From: Bacteroidota bacterium | Lineage (GTDB): Bacteria > Bacteroidota > Bacteroidia > Cytophagales > Cytophagaceae | DNA: 31,330 nucleotides | Assembly (NCBI GenBank): GCA_023428135.1 | Contig: JAEYZG010000026.1 | Span: 1 to 31,330 of the forward strand | Direction: 5' to 3' | Part shown: positions 1 through 6,796 of the stretch, piece by piece | How positions within the stretch are numbered: position 1 is the first letter of the stretch | How the letters are laid out: every line of letters starts with the position of its first letter | Translations under genes and position numbers: made by a program | The notes under the pieces: generated by a model | Seen by the model: the letters and a program-made list of their open reading frames with translations, nothing else | Told to the model about the DNA's origin: nothing | Databases searched by the model: none

Positions 1-127
1 CCTCACCTCTTAAATGAAGCAGCATACGGTGATTTGAAACCTTCTCCTGCAAGCTGGTTTCGAGGGGCCTTCCCTCATCATTATTATAGCATCAAATACC
101 CTCTATAGATATCTGTTCTTGGCGCAC
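1..127 (-). mobile_element. Candidate inner group II intron inserted in the RT gene, 5' end only
   Basis: On the minus strand the sequence GTGCGCCAAGAACAGATATC starts at 127, exactly where the reverse transcriptase reading loses similarity after the YADD codons. GUGCG is the group II intron 5' consensus. The following 120 nt contain paired GC-rich blocks (GGGAAGGCCCC and GCTTGCAGGAG) typical of structured RNA rather than protein. I infer a second group II intron nested in the first. Only its first 127 nt are in view, so its own reverse transcriptase, domain V and 3' end cannot be checked here. An insertion sequence or a deletion junction could in principle give the same break, but neither would be expected to begin with GUGCG. 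Confidence 0.55.
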
Positions 128-128
128 A

Positions 129-794
129 ATCGTCGGCATAGCGTACATACTTTTGTCCTTGCTTCTCCAAATAGCTGTCTAATTCATGTAACATGATGTT
201 AGATAATAGCGGGCCTAACGGACTGCCTTGTGGAATGCCTTTTCTTCTCCTGGTTAGTTTCCCTTTGATAAGTATCGGGGCTCTTAGCCATTTACGAATA
301 AGGCGCATGGTGATCTGACATTTTACTTTCCGATAGATAAGTTGCAGCAGTATCGCATGTTCTACTTCATCAAAGAAGTTTTTAAGGTCTATATCTATTA
401 TGTATTTATAGCCTTCATGGATATACTTCTGCGATTGTTGGACTGCTTGTTGGGCATTGCGGTTGGGTCTGAAGCCATAGCTGTATTCTTTGAACTCTAA
501 TTCAAAGTCCGGGACTATAGCCTGACTTACTGCTTGCTGGAGCATACGATCCACTACGATGGGAACGCCTAATAGTCGTTCTTTTCCGTTGCTTTTGGGG
601 ATTATCACGCCTTTGTTAGCGTTTGGTTTGTAACGTTGATGGATGATTTCTGTAAACAGTTTTGTCTTATTGGTTTGAATATAGGATTTGAGTTCCTTTA
701 CAGTCATACCATCCACACCTGATGCTCCTTTATTGGAGACAGTTTGTCGGAGAGCTTTCTGTATATTCTTACCGTTTAAAACTTTTTCTATCAT
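129..794 (-). pseudogene. ltrA: Group II intron reverse transcriptase/maturase, interrupted at YADD
   Basis: This is the N-terminal 222 residues of a group II intron-encoded reverse transcriptase, which copies intron RNA into DNA and helps splicing. Visible RT blocks are GVDG (26-29), GVPIVVDRMLQQA (76-88), YSYGFRPNRNAQQA (104-117), DIDLKNFFDEV (134-144), GIPQGSPLGPLLSN (187-200) and RYADD (218-222). The ATG at 794 follows a purine-rich AAGGAAG. Directly after the second Asp of YADD the similarity stops. The next bases begin GTGCG, and the open frame runs only 14 unrelated residues to a stop at 84. The fingers and half of the palm are therefore present, while the rest of the palm, the thumb (domain X) and any endonuclease domain are missing from the window. 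The remainder probably lies left of the edge, beyond an inserted second intron. If that intron splices, the protein could still be made. Confidence 0.85.
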
Positions 795-1281
795 CGTTAC
801 ATTTTCTTCCTTGTTTCTTTTAAGATAAAGCTACCAGAGGCTCTCTATCGAATTGGAAACGGTTTAACGTTCAGTCCTTCATTGGTATGTGAGGCCTCCA
901 ATCCTTCCATTGGCTCGTTTCTCCCAACTACTACGACCTCTGCTGACTTCTCTTTGTAACTATCCCGTAGTTTAAGAGATCTCCCCAGGTAAGGGCACAT
1001 TCTTTCTGTCTATTACCGTTGCATCTACTGGCAGAATCTGTTGTTTTGGGGCTTTGCGTTGGTGTGTACGCTCACCAGATCCTGACAGCCTCCTATGCAC
1101 TTCATGTTCTTCGGTACAGACTTTTGCCGTTTGACTTTCTTCACTGCATGCCTCACGGCAAACCAGCTTGTCTCGTACTAACCCGCTCAATATCAAACAA
1201 CAACTTGCAGGTAAAGGACTTTCACCTTCTAGGATATTTCCGTATCTTCGATACGAGATGCCCATACTGGGCACACACAAC

Positions 1282-1349
1282 GTATATAAAACATGCCGGC
1301 ACGGTTGATAATAATTTATTAATTTGGAGTGCCGGCACGTTTTATATAC
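1282..1349. repeat. 21-bp inverted repeat (hairpin) beside the intron insertion site
   Basis: The arms at 1282-1302 and 1329-1349 are complementary over 21 bp with one mismatch. The core is TGCCGGCA and the outer ends are A/T-rich, and the loop is 26 nt. Read on the minus strand, the stem ends in GTTTTATATAC and lies five bases before the intron 5' end. It looks like an intrinsic terminator or a similar hairpin used as the intron's target. Confidence 0.7.
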
Positions 1350-1446
1350 AAGCATTACCGGCAATTGCGCATATACTGTCAACGTAGTTCTCAAGAGATT
1401 GAAACAATGCAGCAGAAATAAAAGAATTTATTACTATTTTTGATAG

Positions 1447-1986
1447 ATGAAGAATTCGGACTCCAACAGTAATCAACCATTAGCAGAAGTATTCGGATTT
1501 CCCATTGCAAATCAATCAGAAAGAGCATTTCGTTATCTGGAGAATAAGCTTTGTCCCTTTAACAACATAGTATCAAATTGCACTAAAAATAGCATTGAAT
1601 TTCCATTAGGCGTTTGCAGCTTAAATCATAAAGGCAAACCTGTAGTAATTTGTCCTATACGATTTAGAGAAGATTGGAAGATAGTCACCGATGCTGCAAC
1701 TTTTATCTTTGGAAACAAAGCAACATGGACGCATGTTGGCGAGGTAAGGCTAAAAGACAAATTTGGCAAATCAGCAGGAAATATTGACTATGTTTTAGTT
1801 TCCTACGATGATAAAGGTCGTGTGCTTGACTTTGGTTCGCTTGAAGTACAATCGGTTTATATATCTGGAAACTTAACAGGCCCTTTCACGGCTTATTTAG
1901 AGGAGCCAACACCTGAATTTAGCTGGAATCAGGCATTTAAGTATCCTATAAACCAGACTACCTTTCTTCCTCTCGGAAAAGGTTAA
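1447..1986 (+). pseudogene. NotI-family type II restriction endonuclease, N-terminal part (frameshifted gene)
   Basis: The encoded sequence looks like the N-terminal two-thirds of a NotI-type restriction endonuclease (Pfam NotI family), an enzyme that cuts a specific DNA site. Recognisable stretches are PLAEVFGFP, NKLCPFNN, VSNCTK, PLGVCS and PIRFREDWKI; the conserved cysteines resemble the Fe-binding cysteines of NotI. Residues FGKSAGNIDYVLV and DFGSLEVQSVY match the PD-(D/E)xK-like nuclease core (D...ExQ). The frame breaks after AFKYP, where about one base is missing near 1947. The last 13 residues before the TAA at 1984-1986 are out of frame, and the proper continuation (KPDYLSSSRKRLIPQ) is in the next frame. 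The gene is therefore broken unless the missing base is a sequencing error. It sits directly upstream of its methyltransferase. Confidence 0.8.
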
Positions 1987-2336
1987 TTCCTCAAATCATT
2001 GCAAAAGGGTCTATTCTGAAACAATGGAATAAGAAACAGACCGTTGCATTACAAACAGCATTTTACGATACATTGCCGAATTTGCCTGAAGTTGATAAAT
2101 CTGAATCGGATTTTGCATTTTTTCTTTATGACTTAGTTCCTGTAGAAAATGAGAAACGTTTAGAACTCAGACTTGCAAGAGTTGTTTATACCAAATTTTC
2201 CATTGCTTTAGAGCAGATAGCGAAGTTTGAAGCTGGTTCTATTAATGATTTCAAACAACTATTGCAGAAAAAGTTAGATGCCAAACGTTCAGGAGCATCT
2301 GATATTGATAACCTTGAAAATATAGTGGTGGAATGA
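1949..2336 (+). pseudogene. NotI-family restriction endonuclease, C-terminal part after frameshift
   Basis: This is the continuation of the endonuclease in the shifted frame. It reads from KPDYLSSSRKRL through AKGSILKQWNKKQTVAL, then LPEVDKSESDFAFFLYDL and a helical tail. It has no credible start of its own: a TTG at 2073 lies inside the conserved region. I therefore treat it with the segment from 1447 as one gene carrying a single-base deletion. Joining the two frames would give a protein of about 296 residues, close to what I expect for this family. The stop TGA at 2334-2336 overlaps the methyltransferase ATG at 2333, so the two genes were translationally coupled in one operon. Confidence 0.75.
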
Positions 2337-3226
2337 GCAATCAAATGAGTTTATTTGACATGGGCAAGAACAGCAATAGAAATTCTGTTGTTAATGTTGC
2401 ATCCGTCCCGCAACGCAGTCCATTCCGTTATCCAGGTGGTAAAACATGGCTTGTTCCGACAGTTCGCAAATGGCTTCGCCAAGAGAATAAATCAGTTAAT
2501 GAACTGGTTGAACCGTTTGCTGGTGGAGGAATTATTAGCCTAACAGCAGCGTTTGAAAAATTGGCAAACCATATTACAATGGTTGAAATGGATGAAGAAA
2601 TCGCAGCTGTTTGGGAGGTAATTCTAAATGGCAAAAATCAATGGCTTGCAGATAAAATTTTTTCATATAATCTGACAGTGGACAATGTAAAAGCCGAATT
2701 GGATAAACCAAACAAAGAAATTCATGAAGTTGCTTTTTGCACAATCTTAAAGAATAGAATTTTTCATGGAGGTATTCTTGCTAAAGGTTCGGGAATGATA
2801 AAAAATGGAGAAAATGGAAAGGGTATTGCGTCACGTTGGTATCCAAAAACTTTACATGACAGGATAATAGCTATTGGTTATGTTAAAGATAGAATTAAAT
2901 TCATTGCAGGAGATGCTTTTAATGTACTAAGCCAAAATTTAAATAATGACAAAGCGTACTTCTTTATTGACCCACCATATACCTTAGCAGGAAAGCGTCT
3001 TTATACTTACTTTGATATCGACCATGAGAGACTTTTTGATTTGACATCTCAGCTTAAAGGTAAATTTATGCTGACCTATGATGACACAACAGAAATACGC
3101 CAACTTGCGGACAAATACAAACTTCAATACAGGACTATTCCTATGAAAACAACACACCATTTGCAGAAAAATGAAATAATAATATCGGATAATTTCTCAT
3201 GGTGGACAGAAAGCAACAGTCGGTAA
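2333..3226 (+). CDS. D12-class DNA adenine methyltransferase (Dam-like), RM-associated
   Basis: This is an N6-adenine DNA methyltransferase of the D12 (alpha) class, which transfers methyl from S-adenosylmethionine to adenine in a specific site and would protect the host from the adjacent endonuclease. Motifs appear in alpha-class order: FRYPGGK (31-37, motif X), EPFAGGG (60-66, SAM-binding motif I), VEMDEE (84-89) and the catalytic DPPY (213-216, motif IV). At 297 residues it is normal for Dam-like enzymes, and the frame is intact. The ATG overlaps the endonuclease stop by four bases (ATGA). Because the endonuclease is frameshifted, this enzyme probably works now as a solitary methyltransferase. 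The palindromes and transposase remnant downstream suggest a laterally acquired module. Confidence 0.9.
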   Translation: MSNQMSLFDMGKNSNRNSVVNVASVPQRSPFRYPGGKTWLVPTVRKWLRQENKSVNELVEPFAGGGIISLTAAFEKLANHITMVEMDEEIAAVWEVILNGKNQWLADKIFSYNLTVDNVKAELDKPNKEIHEVAFCTILKNRIFHGGILAKGSGMIKNGENGKGIASRWYPKTLHDRIIAIGYVKDRIKFIAGDAFNVLSQNLNNDKAYFFIDPPYTLAGKRLYTYFDIDHERLFDLTSQLKGKFMLTYDDTTEIRQLADKYKLQYRTIPMKTTHHLQKNEIIISDNFSWWTESNSR

Positions 3227-3331
3227 CAGCATATATACCTCAGTGGGGGTGGGCGTTGTAAGTCAGGCTGTTTCTCATTATCTTAGTTCATTATCGGTGG
3301 AGTCATTGTTACTAAAAATAAGTGGACGGTT

Positions 3332-3376
3332 AATTCCCAATAGTCCTCGTTTATTCAACGAGGACTATTGGGAATT
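3332..3376. repeat. Perfect 20-bp palindrome with 5-nt loop
   Basis: The arms 3332-3351 and 3357-3376 are perfectly complementary over 20 bp around the loop TATTC. No T-run follows on either strand, so a simple terminator is not obvious. It lies between the RM operon and the transposase remnant and may be a mobile-element end or a folded target for a REP-type transposase. Confidence 0.75.
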
Positions 3377-3394
3377 GCAATTCCATCCTTCTCA

Positions 3395-3446
3395 GGCTTA
3401 AGTTTTCTAACTTAAGCCCACAAATCAGAGCAAGTTTATAACTTGC
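3395..3446. repeat. Two REP-like palindromes next to the RAYT remnant
   Basis: Two short perfect hairpins stand in tandem. GGCTTAAGTT pairs with AACTTAAGCC around TTCT (3395-3418), and GCAAGTT pairs with AACTTGC around TAT (3430-3446). They sit just beyond the 3' end of the degenerate RAYT gene, where REP-type elements mobilised by such enzymes are expected. Confidence 0.5.
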
Positions 3447-3454
3447 GGGTTATT

Positions 3455-3795
3455 ATCCGATAAATTCGACTTCTATCAGGCCCTACTTTCCTGAATAGCT
3501 GATTGCATTCGAATAAATATTATCTTCCGGACATCTAACAATACCTGCCTTAACAGGATTATCTTGGATATATGCCGCTGATCCATATCATTAAAAATCA
3601 ACTCTATTGATCTATTGTCTTGTTGCCAGAATTGATTTTTTTTTATTATTACTATTCTTCAACCCGTCGGCTTAAAGAGCCACAACATCCATTGTTTCCT
3701 GATTTCCTTCGGATCATCAATAGTCTTTATAAGCTCTTTGGATGTATGCTTTTTAAAATCTCTTAGTATGTCAGATATGTTTTCTTAACTGTCAT
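3455..3795 (-). pseudogene. Degenerate REP-associated tyrosine transposase (RAYT, Y1_Tnp family)
   Basis: Read on the minus strand, the stretch encodes pieces of a RAYT/IS200-like transposase: ISDILRDFKKHTSKELIK, then WMLWLFKPTG followed by a TGA. It continues in the same frame with FWQQDNRSIEL and, after a frameshift and small deletion, YIQDNPVKAGIVRCPEDNIY, SNAISYSGK, a TAG, and GLIEVEFIG. This order (helix with tyrosine region, FWQ.D, YIHNNPV.AGIV..PE.Y.YSSA..Y, GLLEVE) is typical of Bacteroidota RAYTs. The N-terminal HUH domain is missing, and there are at least two in-frame stops and one frameshift, so the copy is dead. These enzymes spread REP palindromes, and such palindromes lie beside it. 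Confidence 0.7.
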
Positions 3796-3908
3796 AGAAA
3801 ACTACATAAGTTAAAAGATAAAAAGATAGCCCCCTTCATCCAATCATTTTTTATTTTAATTTTCCTTTATCAATTCTATAATTAACTTCGATTTCAAAAT
3901 TTATTGAT

Positions 3909-4685
3909 ATGGCTTTACTGCATTTGGTCAATTGGAATGTAAATGGAATCCGTTCCATTATGAAGAAGGATTTTGTAAGGGATATTCACACCATAAATCC
4001 TGATATATTATGCTTGCAGGAAACAAAAGCTGGCGTTCATGATGTGGAAACATTATGTGCCATGCTGCCTGAATACAAAGTTTATGGAAATGCCTCAAAG
4101 GCAAGAAAAGGTTATTCCGGGACTGCAATCCTTACCAAATCCATTCCCATAAGTGTAACTTATGATATGAATATTGAAGAACATGACCAGGAAGGAAGAG
4201 TCATCACTGCAGAGTACGACAAATTCTTTCTTGTAACAGTGTATGTTCCCAACTCAGGAGAGGGATTAAAACGTCTTGATTACCGCGAGAAATGGGATGC
4301 TGATTTTTTAAAATACGTTCTGGATCTAAACTCCAAAAAGCCTGTAATCATTGCCGGAGATCTGAATGTAGCGCACACAGAAAAGGATATAGCCAACGCC
4401 AAGAAGAACTATAATAAATCTGCAGGATATACTCAAAGGGAAATAGACGGATTCAACAGATTACTTGGTTCCGGTTTTTCAGATACCTTCAGGTTGCTTC
4501 ATCCGGAGGAAATCAAATACACCTACTGGAGTAACTTTTTCAATTCCCGTGCAAAAAATGTCGGATGGAGAATAGATTATTTTGTGGTAAGCAATTCATT
4601 GATCAGTCAGGTTAAAGAGGCAACGGTAAGCAATGAATTCATGGGTTCAGACCATTGCCCTATTGAGTTAAAGATCGAGATATAG
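3909..4685 (+). CDS. xth: Exodeoxyribonuclease III (AP endonuclease, ExoA/XthA family)
   Basis: This is a cytoplasmic Mg-dependent enzyme of base-excision repair: it cleaves DNA at abasic sites and degrades 3' ends. The 258 residues form one endonuclease/exonuclease/phosphatase domain of usual length. Active-site signatures are WNVNGIR (N12), LQETK (E38, metal ligand), VTVYVPNSG (Y112), GDLNVAH (D151 and N153) and GSDHCP (D248 and H249). The ATG at 3909 directly precedes the conserved start and there is no Shine-Dalgarno sequence, as is common in this phylum. It stands alone, with a degenerate transposase upstream and non-coding sequence downstream. The frame is intact. Confidence 0.95.
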   Translation: MALLHLVNWNVNGIRSIMKKDFVRDIHTINPDILCLQETKAGVHDVETLCAMLPEYKVYGNASKARKGYSGTAILTKSIPISVTYDMNIEEHDQEGRVITAEYDKFFLVTVYVPNSGEGLKRLDYREKWDADFLKYVLDLNSKKPVIIAGDLNVAHTEKDIANAKKNYNKSAGYTQREIDGFNRLLGSGFSDTFRLLHPEEIKYTYWSNFFNSRAKNVGWRIDYFVVSNSLISQVKEATVSNEFMGSDHCPIELKIEI

Positions 4686-4999
4686 TGTTTTCCTCATTTG
4701 TCTGTCAGGCGCGTTTTTGTAAAGCGTGCCTGCTGCACTGCACTCTATAACAACTCTCAATATTTCAAAACAAAAAACACCAGCTCAAAAATACTGACTG
4801 CTTCGATATCTTTTTCAAACTCTTGTATGAGAAATACGAATGCGCTTTATTCAATGCAGATCTTTTACATTCCAAAAAATCCCTCTACCACAAGTTTACA
4901 CTTTACAAAAGCTCGCCAGCCTTCCGAGGATTTATGTGAGGTCTAGCTGGATTTCATTTCACATAAAATATTGGAAGTTAAAAACATATAATATGTCTA
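4686..4999. other. Gene-free stretch with a weak hairpin and a possible coding remnant
   Basis: An imperfect hairpin at 4706-4732 (CAGGCGCG pairing with a GCGTGCCTG-type arm) lies 20 bp after the exonuclease gene but lacks a T-run. From about 4755 to 4940 on the plus strand, one frame stays open and reads like protein (TDCFDIFFKLLYEKYECALF, then HSKKSLYHKF). It has no start codon and is preceded by a stop, so at most it is a remnant of an unknown gene. Confidence 0.3.
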
Positions 5000-5419
5000 T
5001 TATTGGGTTTCATTAAATATAGTTTTAACTTTCTCACCCATACATTTTAACCTATATCTTAATCTTAAAAAATTAATCAATATCAATCCTAGTAACAAAA
5101 TTAAAAAAATCAACATCCCCACCTCCCTTTGAATAATACTAAATAAAATGATACCGATTATACCCGCAGTAAACATTATTATCGGATAAGAAAATTTTTC
5201 TACTAAAGGGGTAATTCTCACTTTTAATATTTTGTACTTTTTTAAAGTTCGTGCTCTCCCATATACTTCAATGTCTCCAGATTTTCCTCTTCTTCTAAAA
5301 TAGAAATGTCTTTTATATTTTTCACCAACAAATTCTTTATTTGAAAAAAATTGAAACTTCTTTTCAAAATCAACTATTTGATCAAGCTGAATAAAGAACT
5401 CGTTAGTTGATTTATTCAT
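5000..5419 (-). CDS. Small two-helix membrane protein, function unknown
   Basis: I do not recognise a family. From the ATG at 5419 the product has 139 residues. It begins MNKSTNEFFIQLDQI, followed by a basic stretch (KYKRHFYFRRRGKSGDIEVYGRARTLKKYK) and two adjacent membrane helices (YPIIMFTAGIIGIILFSII and MLIFLILLLGLILINFL), and it ends in a charged tail. The short loop between the helices suggests a hairpin in the inner membrane with both termini in the cytoplasm. An ATG 19 codons upstream (5476) gives a longer form. I prefer 5419 because the extra residues are not needed for the fold and the upstream sequence looks like leader. The base composition is very AT-rich. There is no operon partner on its strand. 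Confidence 0.6.
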   Translation of the reverse strand: MNKSTNEFFIQLDQIVDFEKKFQFFSNKEFVGEKYKRHFYFRRRGKSGDIEVYGRARTLKKYKILKVRITPLVEKFSYPIIMFTAGIIGIILFSIIQREVGMLIFLILLLGLILINFLRLRYRLKCMGEKVKTIFNETQ

Positions 5420-5476
5420 TTTAATGTTAAATGAATAAATCAGTTTGAGCTTTATCATTAAGCGTATGTATTTCAT

Positions 5477-5811
5477 CTGAATTAAAAATTAAATCCCCTC
5501 GAACAGATAGTTGATGCTTTTCTAAAATATTTCCAAAAGTATGATAAAGATATGGAAGATTTCAAAAGCATTAAATATTCAATTTCCTTAGTTTCAACCA
5601 ATATCTTCGAAGTATTCTTCCTACCTCCGTGACAATAAATCTCCTTTATTCAATTTAGGATTATCAAAGAATAGCAATTGTCCTGCTTTTTAAAACCCGA
5701 AGGATATTCCCTCATCCAAAGCAAAATTCAATCTATTGAGTTATTGAATAATAAGTATCATTTTAGTTGATTTATCGTAGTAAAACCAAATTAATAACCT
5801 AACCCAAAACG
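5477..5811. other. Gap with a possible gene fragment (plus strand, about 5505-5695)
   Basis: Reading plus-strand codons from about 5500 gives EQIVDAFLKYFQKYDKDMED, then FKSIKYSISL and STNIFEVFFLPP, then a TGA. A neighbouring frame continues with NKSPLFNLGLSKN before another stop. This looks like the broken tail of an unidentified gene, with no start in view. The rest of the gap, before the secreted-protein gene at 5812, shows no clear promoter match. Confidence 0.3.
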
Positions 5812-6663
5812 ATGAGGACTCTTTTATTCAAACATTTGCTTACAGCCCTATTTGCTGTTTCCCTTATTACTACTCTTCAGGCACAAAGGAAACCCAGTGA
5901 TCCCAAGCATGAAAATCATTATAAGGTTGAACCTATAGATACAGACGTATTGCATATTGAATTTATTGATGCGCACTCACAGCAAGCCTTTACTCAGGTA
6001 AAGCTAAAGATCACCAATAAGACAGAAGACTTTATCTACTTCAAAGGCAATGAACCTACATTTAAATATGAATTCGGTGAAGAACATGCCAGTGGTGGTG
6101 GCATGTTTCAAGGTATGAATATGGTGATCGATCCAAAAGCTACTGAAACAAAAACCCTTAAAGTGAGTGGAGGCCAAAATTTTCATGTAGAAAAACTTAC
6201 CTTAATCTTAGATGGTTTTTACAGAATTTCTTCTGAAGGGAAAAAGCTTAATGCCCCTGACTTCCAGTTACCGGCTTCCAAAAATGATTTCCAGGCAGGT
6301 GGTTTTACTTGTAACCTTGACAAAATAAAAAAAGAAACCAAAGAAACGTCTGTTCACTTCAAATGCAATTATACCGGCTCGGATGTTGGTAAAATTGAAG
6401 CTAACAAGTTGGTCTTAAAAACTGAGAGTGGCCAGGAGTTTGCCAACGAAAACAGAAAAAATGAAGTTGACCTTGTACTTCCGGGAGAACATGGTAAGAT
6501 AGTTGGTGTATGGCATATCCCAGCTAAAACTGCAGATATGCAATTTGCAACTATGAACATTGTATGGAAAGATACTTTTACAGAATCCAAAATGAAACCA
6601 TTAAAAGTCGGTGATGTAAAGTTTGTATTAGACCCTGGATTAACTGAGGCTAAGAATAAATAA
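5812..6663 (+). CDS. Secreted protein of unknown function
   Basis: The first 25 residues form a signal peptide (basic start, hydrophobic core LLTALFAVSLITTL, cleavage after LQAQ), so the protein is exported to the periplasm or beyond. The mature part has 258 residues of beta-rich sequence with alternating hydrophobic positions, such as AFTQVKLKITN and KLTLILDGFYRI, and there is one Gly-rich loop (ASGGGMFQGMN). It looks like two Ig-like beta-sandwich halves, the second starting near FTCNLDKIKK. There is no lipobox or T9SS C-terminal domain, and no catalytic motif is visible. It is a single-gene transcription unit closed by a terminator 12 nt downstream. The ATG at 5812 gives the proper signal peptide start. 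Confidence 0.8.
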   Translation: MRTLLFKHLLTALFAVSLITTLQAQRKPSDPKHENHYKVEPIDTDVLHIEFIDAHSQQAFTQVKLKITNKTEDFIYFKGNEPTFKYEFGEEHASGGGMFQGMNMVIDPKATETKTLKVSGGQNFHVEKLTLILDGFYRISSEGKKLNAPDFQLPASKNDFQAGGFTCNLDKIKKETKETSVHFKCNYTGSDVGKIEANKLVLKTESGQEFANENRKNEVDLVLPGEHGKIVGVWHIPAKTADMQFATMNIVWKDTFTESKMKPLKVGDVKFVLDPGLTEAKNK

Positions 6664-6674
6664 TATGAAATCAG

Positions 6675-6702
6675 AAAAGGGGATCTTATGGTTCCCTTTT
6701 TT
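6675..6702 (+). terminator. Intrinsic terminator after the secreted-protein gene
   Basis: AAAAGGGGA at 6675-6683 pairs with TTCCCTTTT at 6692-6700 (one G-T wobble) around an 8-nt loop and runs into six Ts. Confidence 0.7.
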
Positions 6703-6796
6703 ATGATTTTTAATAGTTTTAGTTTTAAGTTTTATCTCCGTCTTTGAGTACTATCGTATGCTTCAATTTGTATAGTTAAACGCCATCAACAGGATG

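Larger units (their letters stand above)
1..1276 (-). mobile_element. Group II intron (outer), 5' part, class C-like, incomplete at window edge
   Basis: On the minus strand the intron begins with GTGTGCCCAGTATGGGCAT at 1276, matching the GUGYG 5' consensus. About 480 nt of structured RNA precede the reverse transcriptase gene at 794. Landmarks seen in this RNA region are TTACCTGGGGAGATCT and AAGTCAGCAGAGGTCGTAGTA-type blocks, in the order and spacing I know from the group IIC intron of Oceanobacillus iheyensis. The 5' exon ends a few bases from a 21-bp hairpin (1282-1349), which fits the class C habit of inserting behind terminator-like stems. Domains V and VI and the 3' splice site are not present; they must lie beyond position 1, because the reverse transcriptase gene is itself interrupted. 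The class assignment is inference from motif order, and the 5' boundary is fairly secure. Confidence 0.75.

Noticed and set aside
972..1394. Overlapping open frames on both strands (about 120-140 codons)
   Set aside because: They lie within the group II intron RNA region and its flanking hairpin, whose conserved blocks explain the sequence; the translations look non-protein-like.
1435..1442. TATTTTTG, a perfect TAnnTTTG match before the restriction gene
   Set aside because: It lies four bases before the start codon, so transcription would begin at or after the ATG; likely chance.
4698..4946. 82-codon frame with a TTG start
   Set aside because: It begins inside a hairpin, has no family likeness, and the other frame of the same stretch reads more like protein.
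3227..5000. CRISPR-like array in the palindrome-rich region
   Set aside because: The palindromes differ in sequence and spacing and there are no regular spacers.
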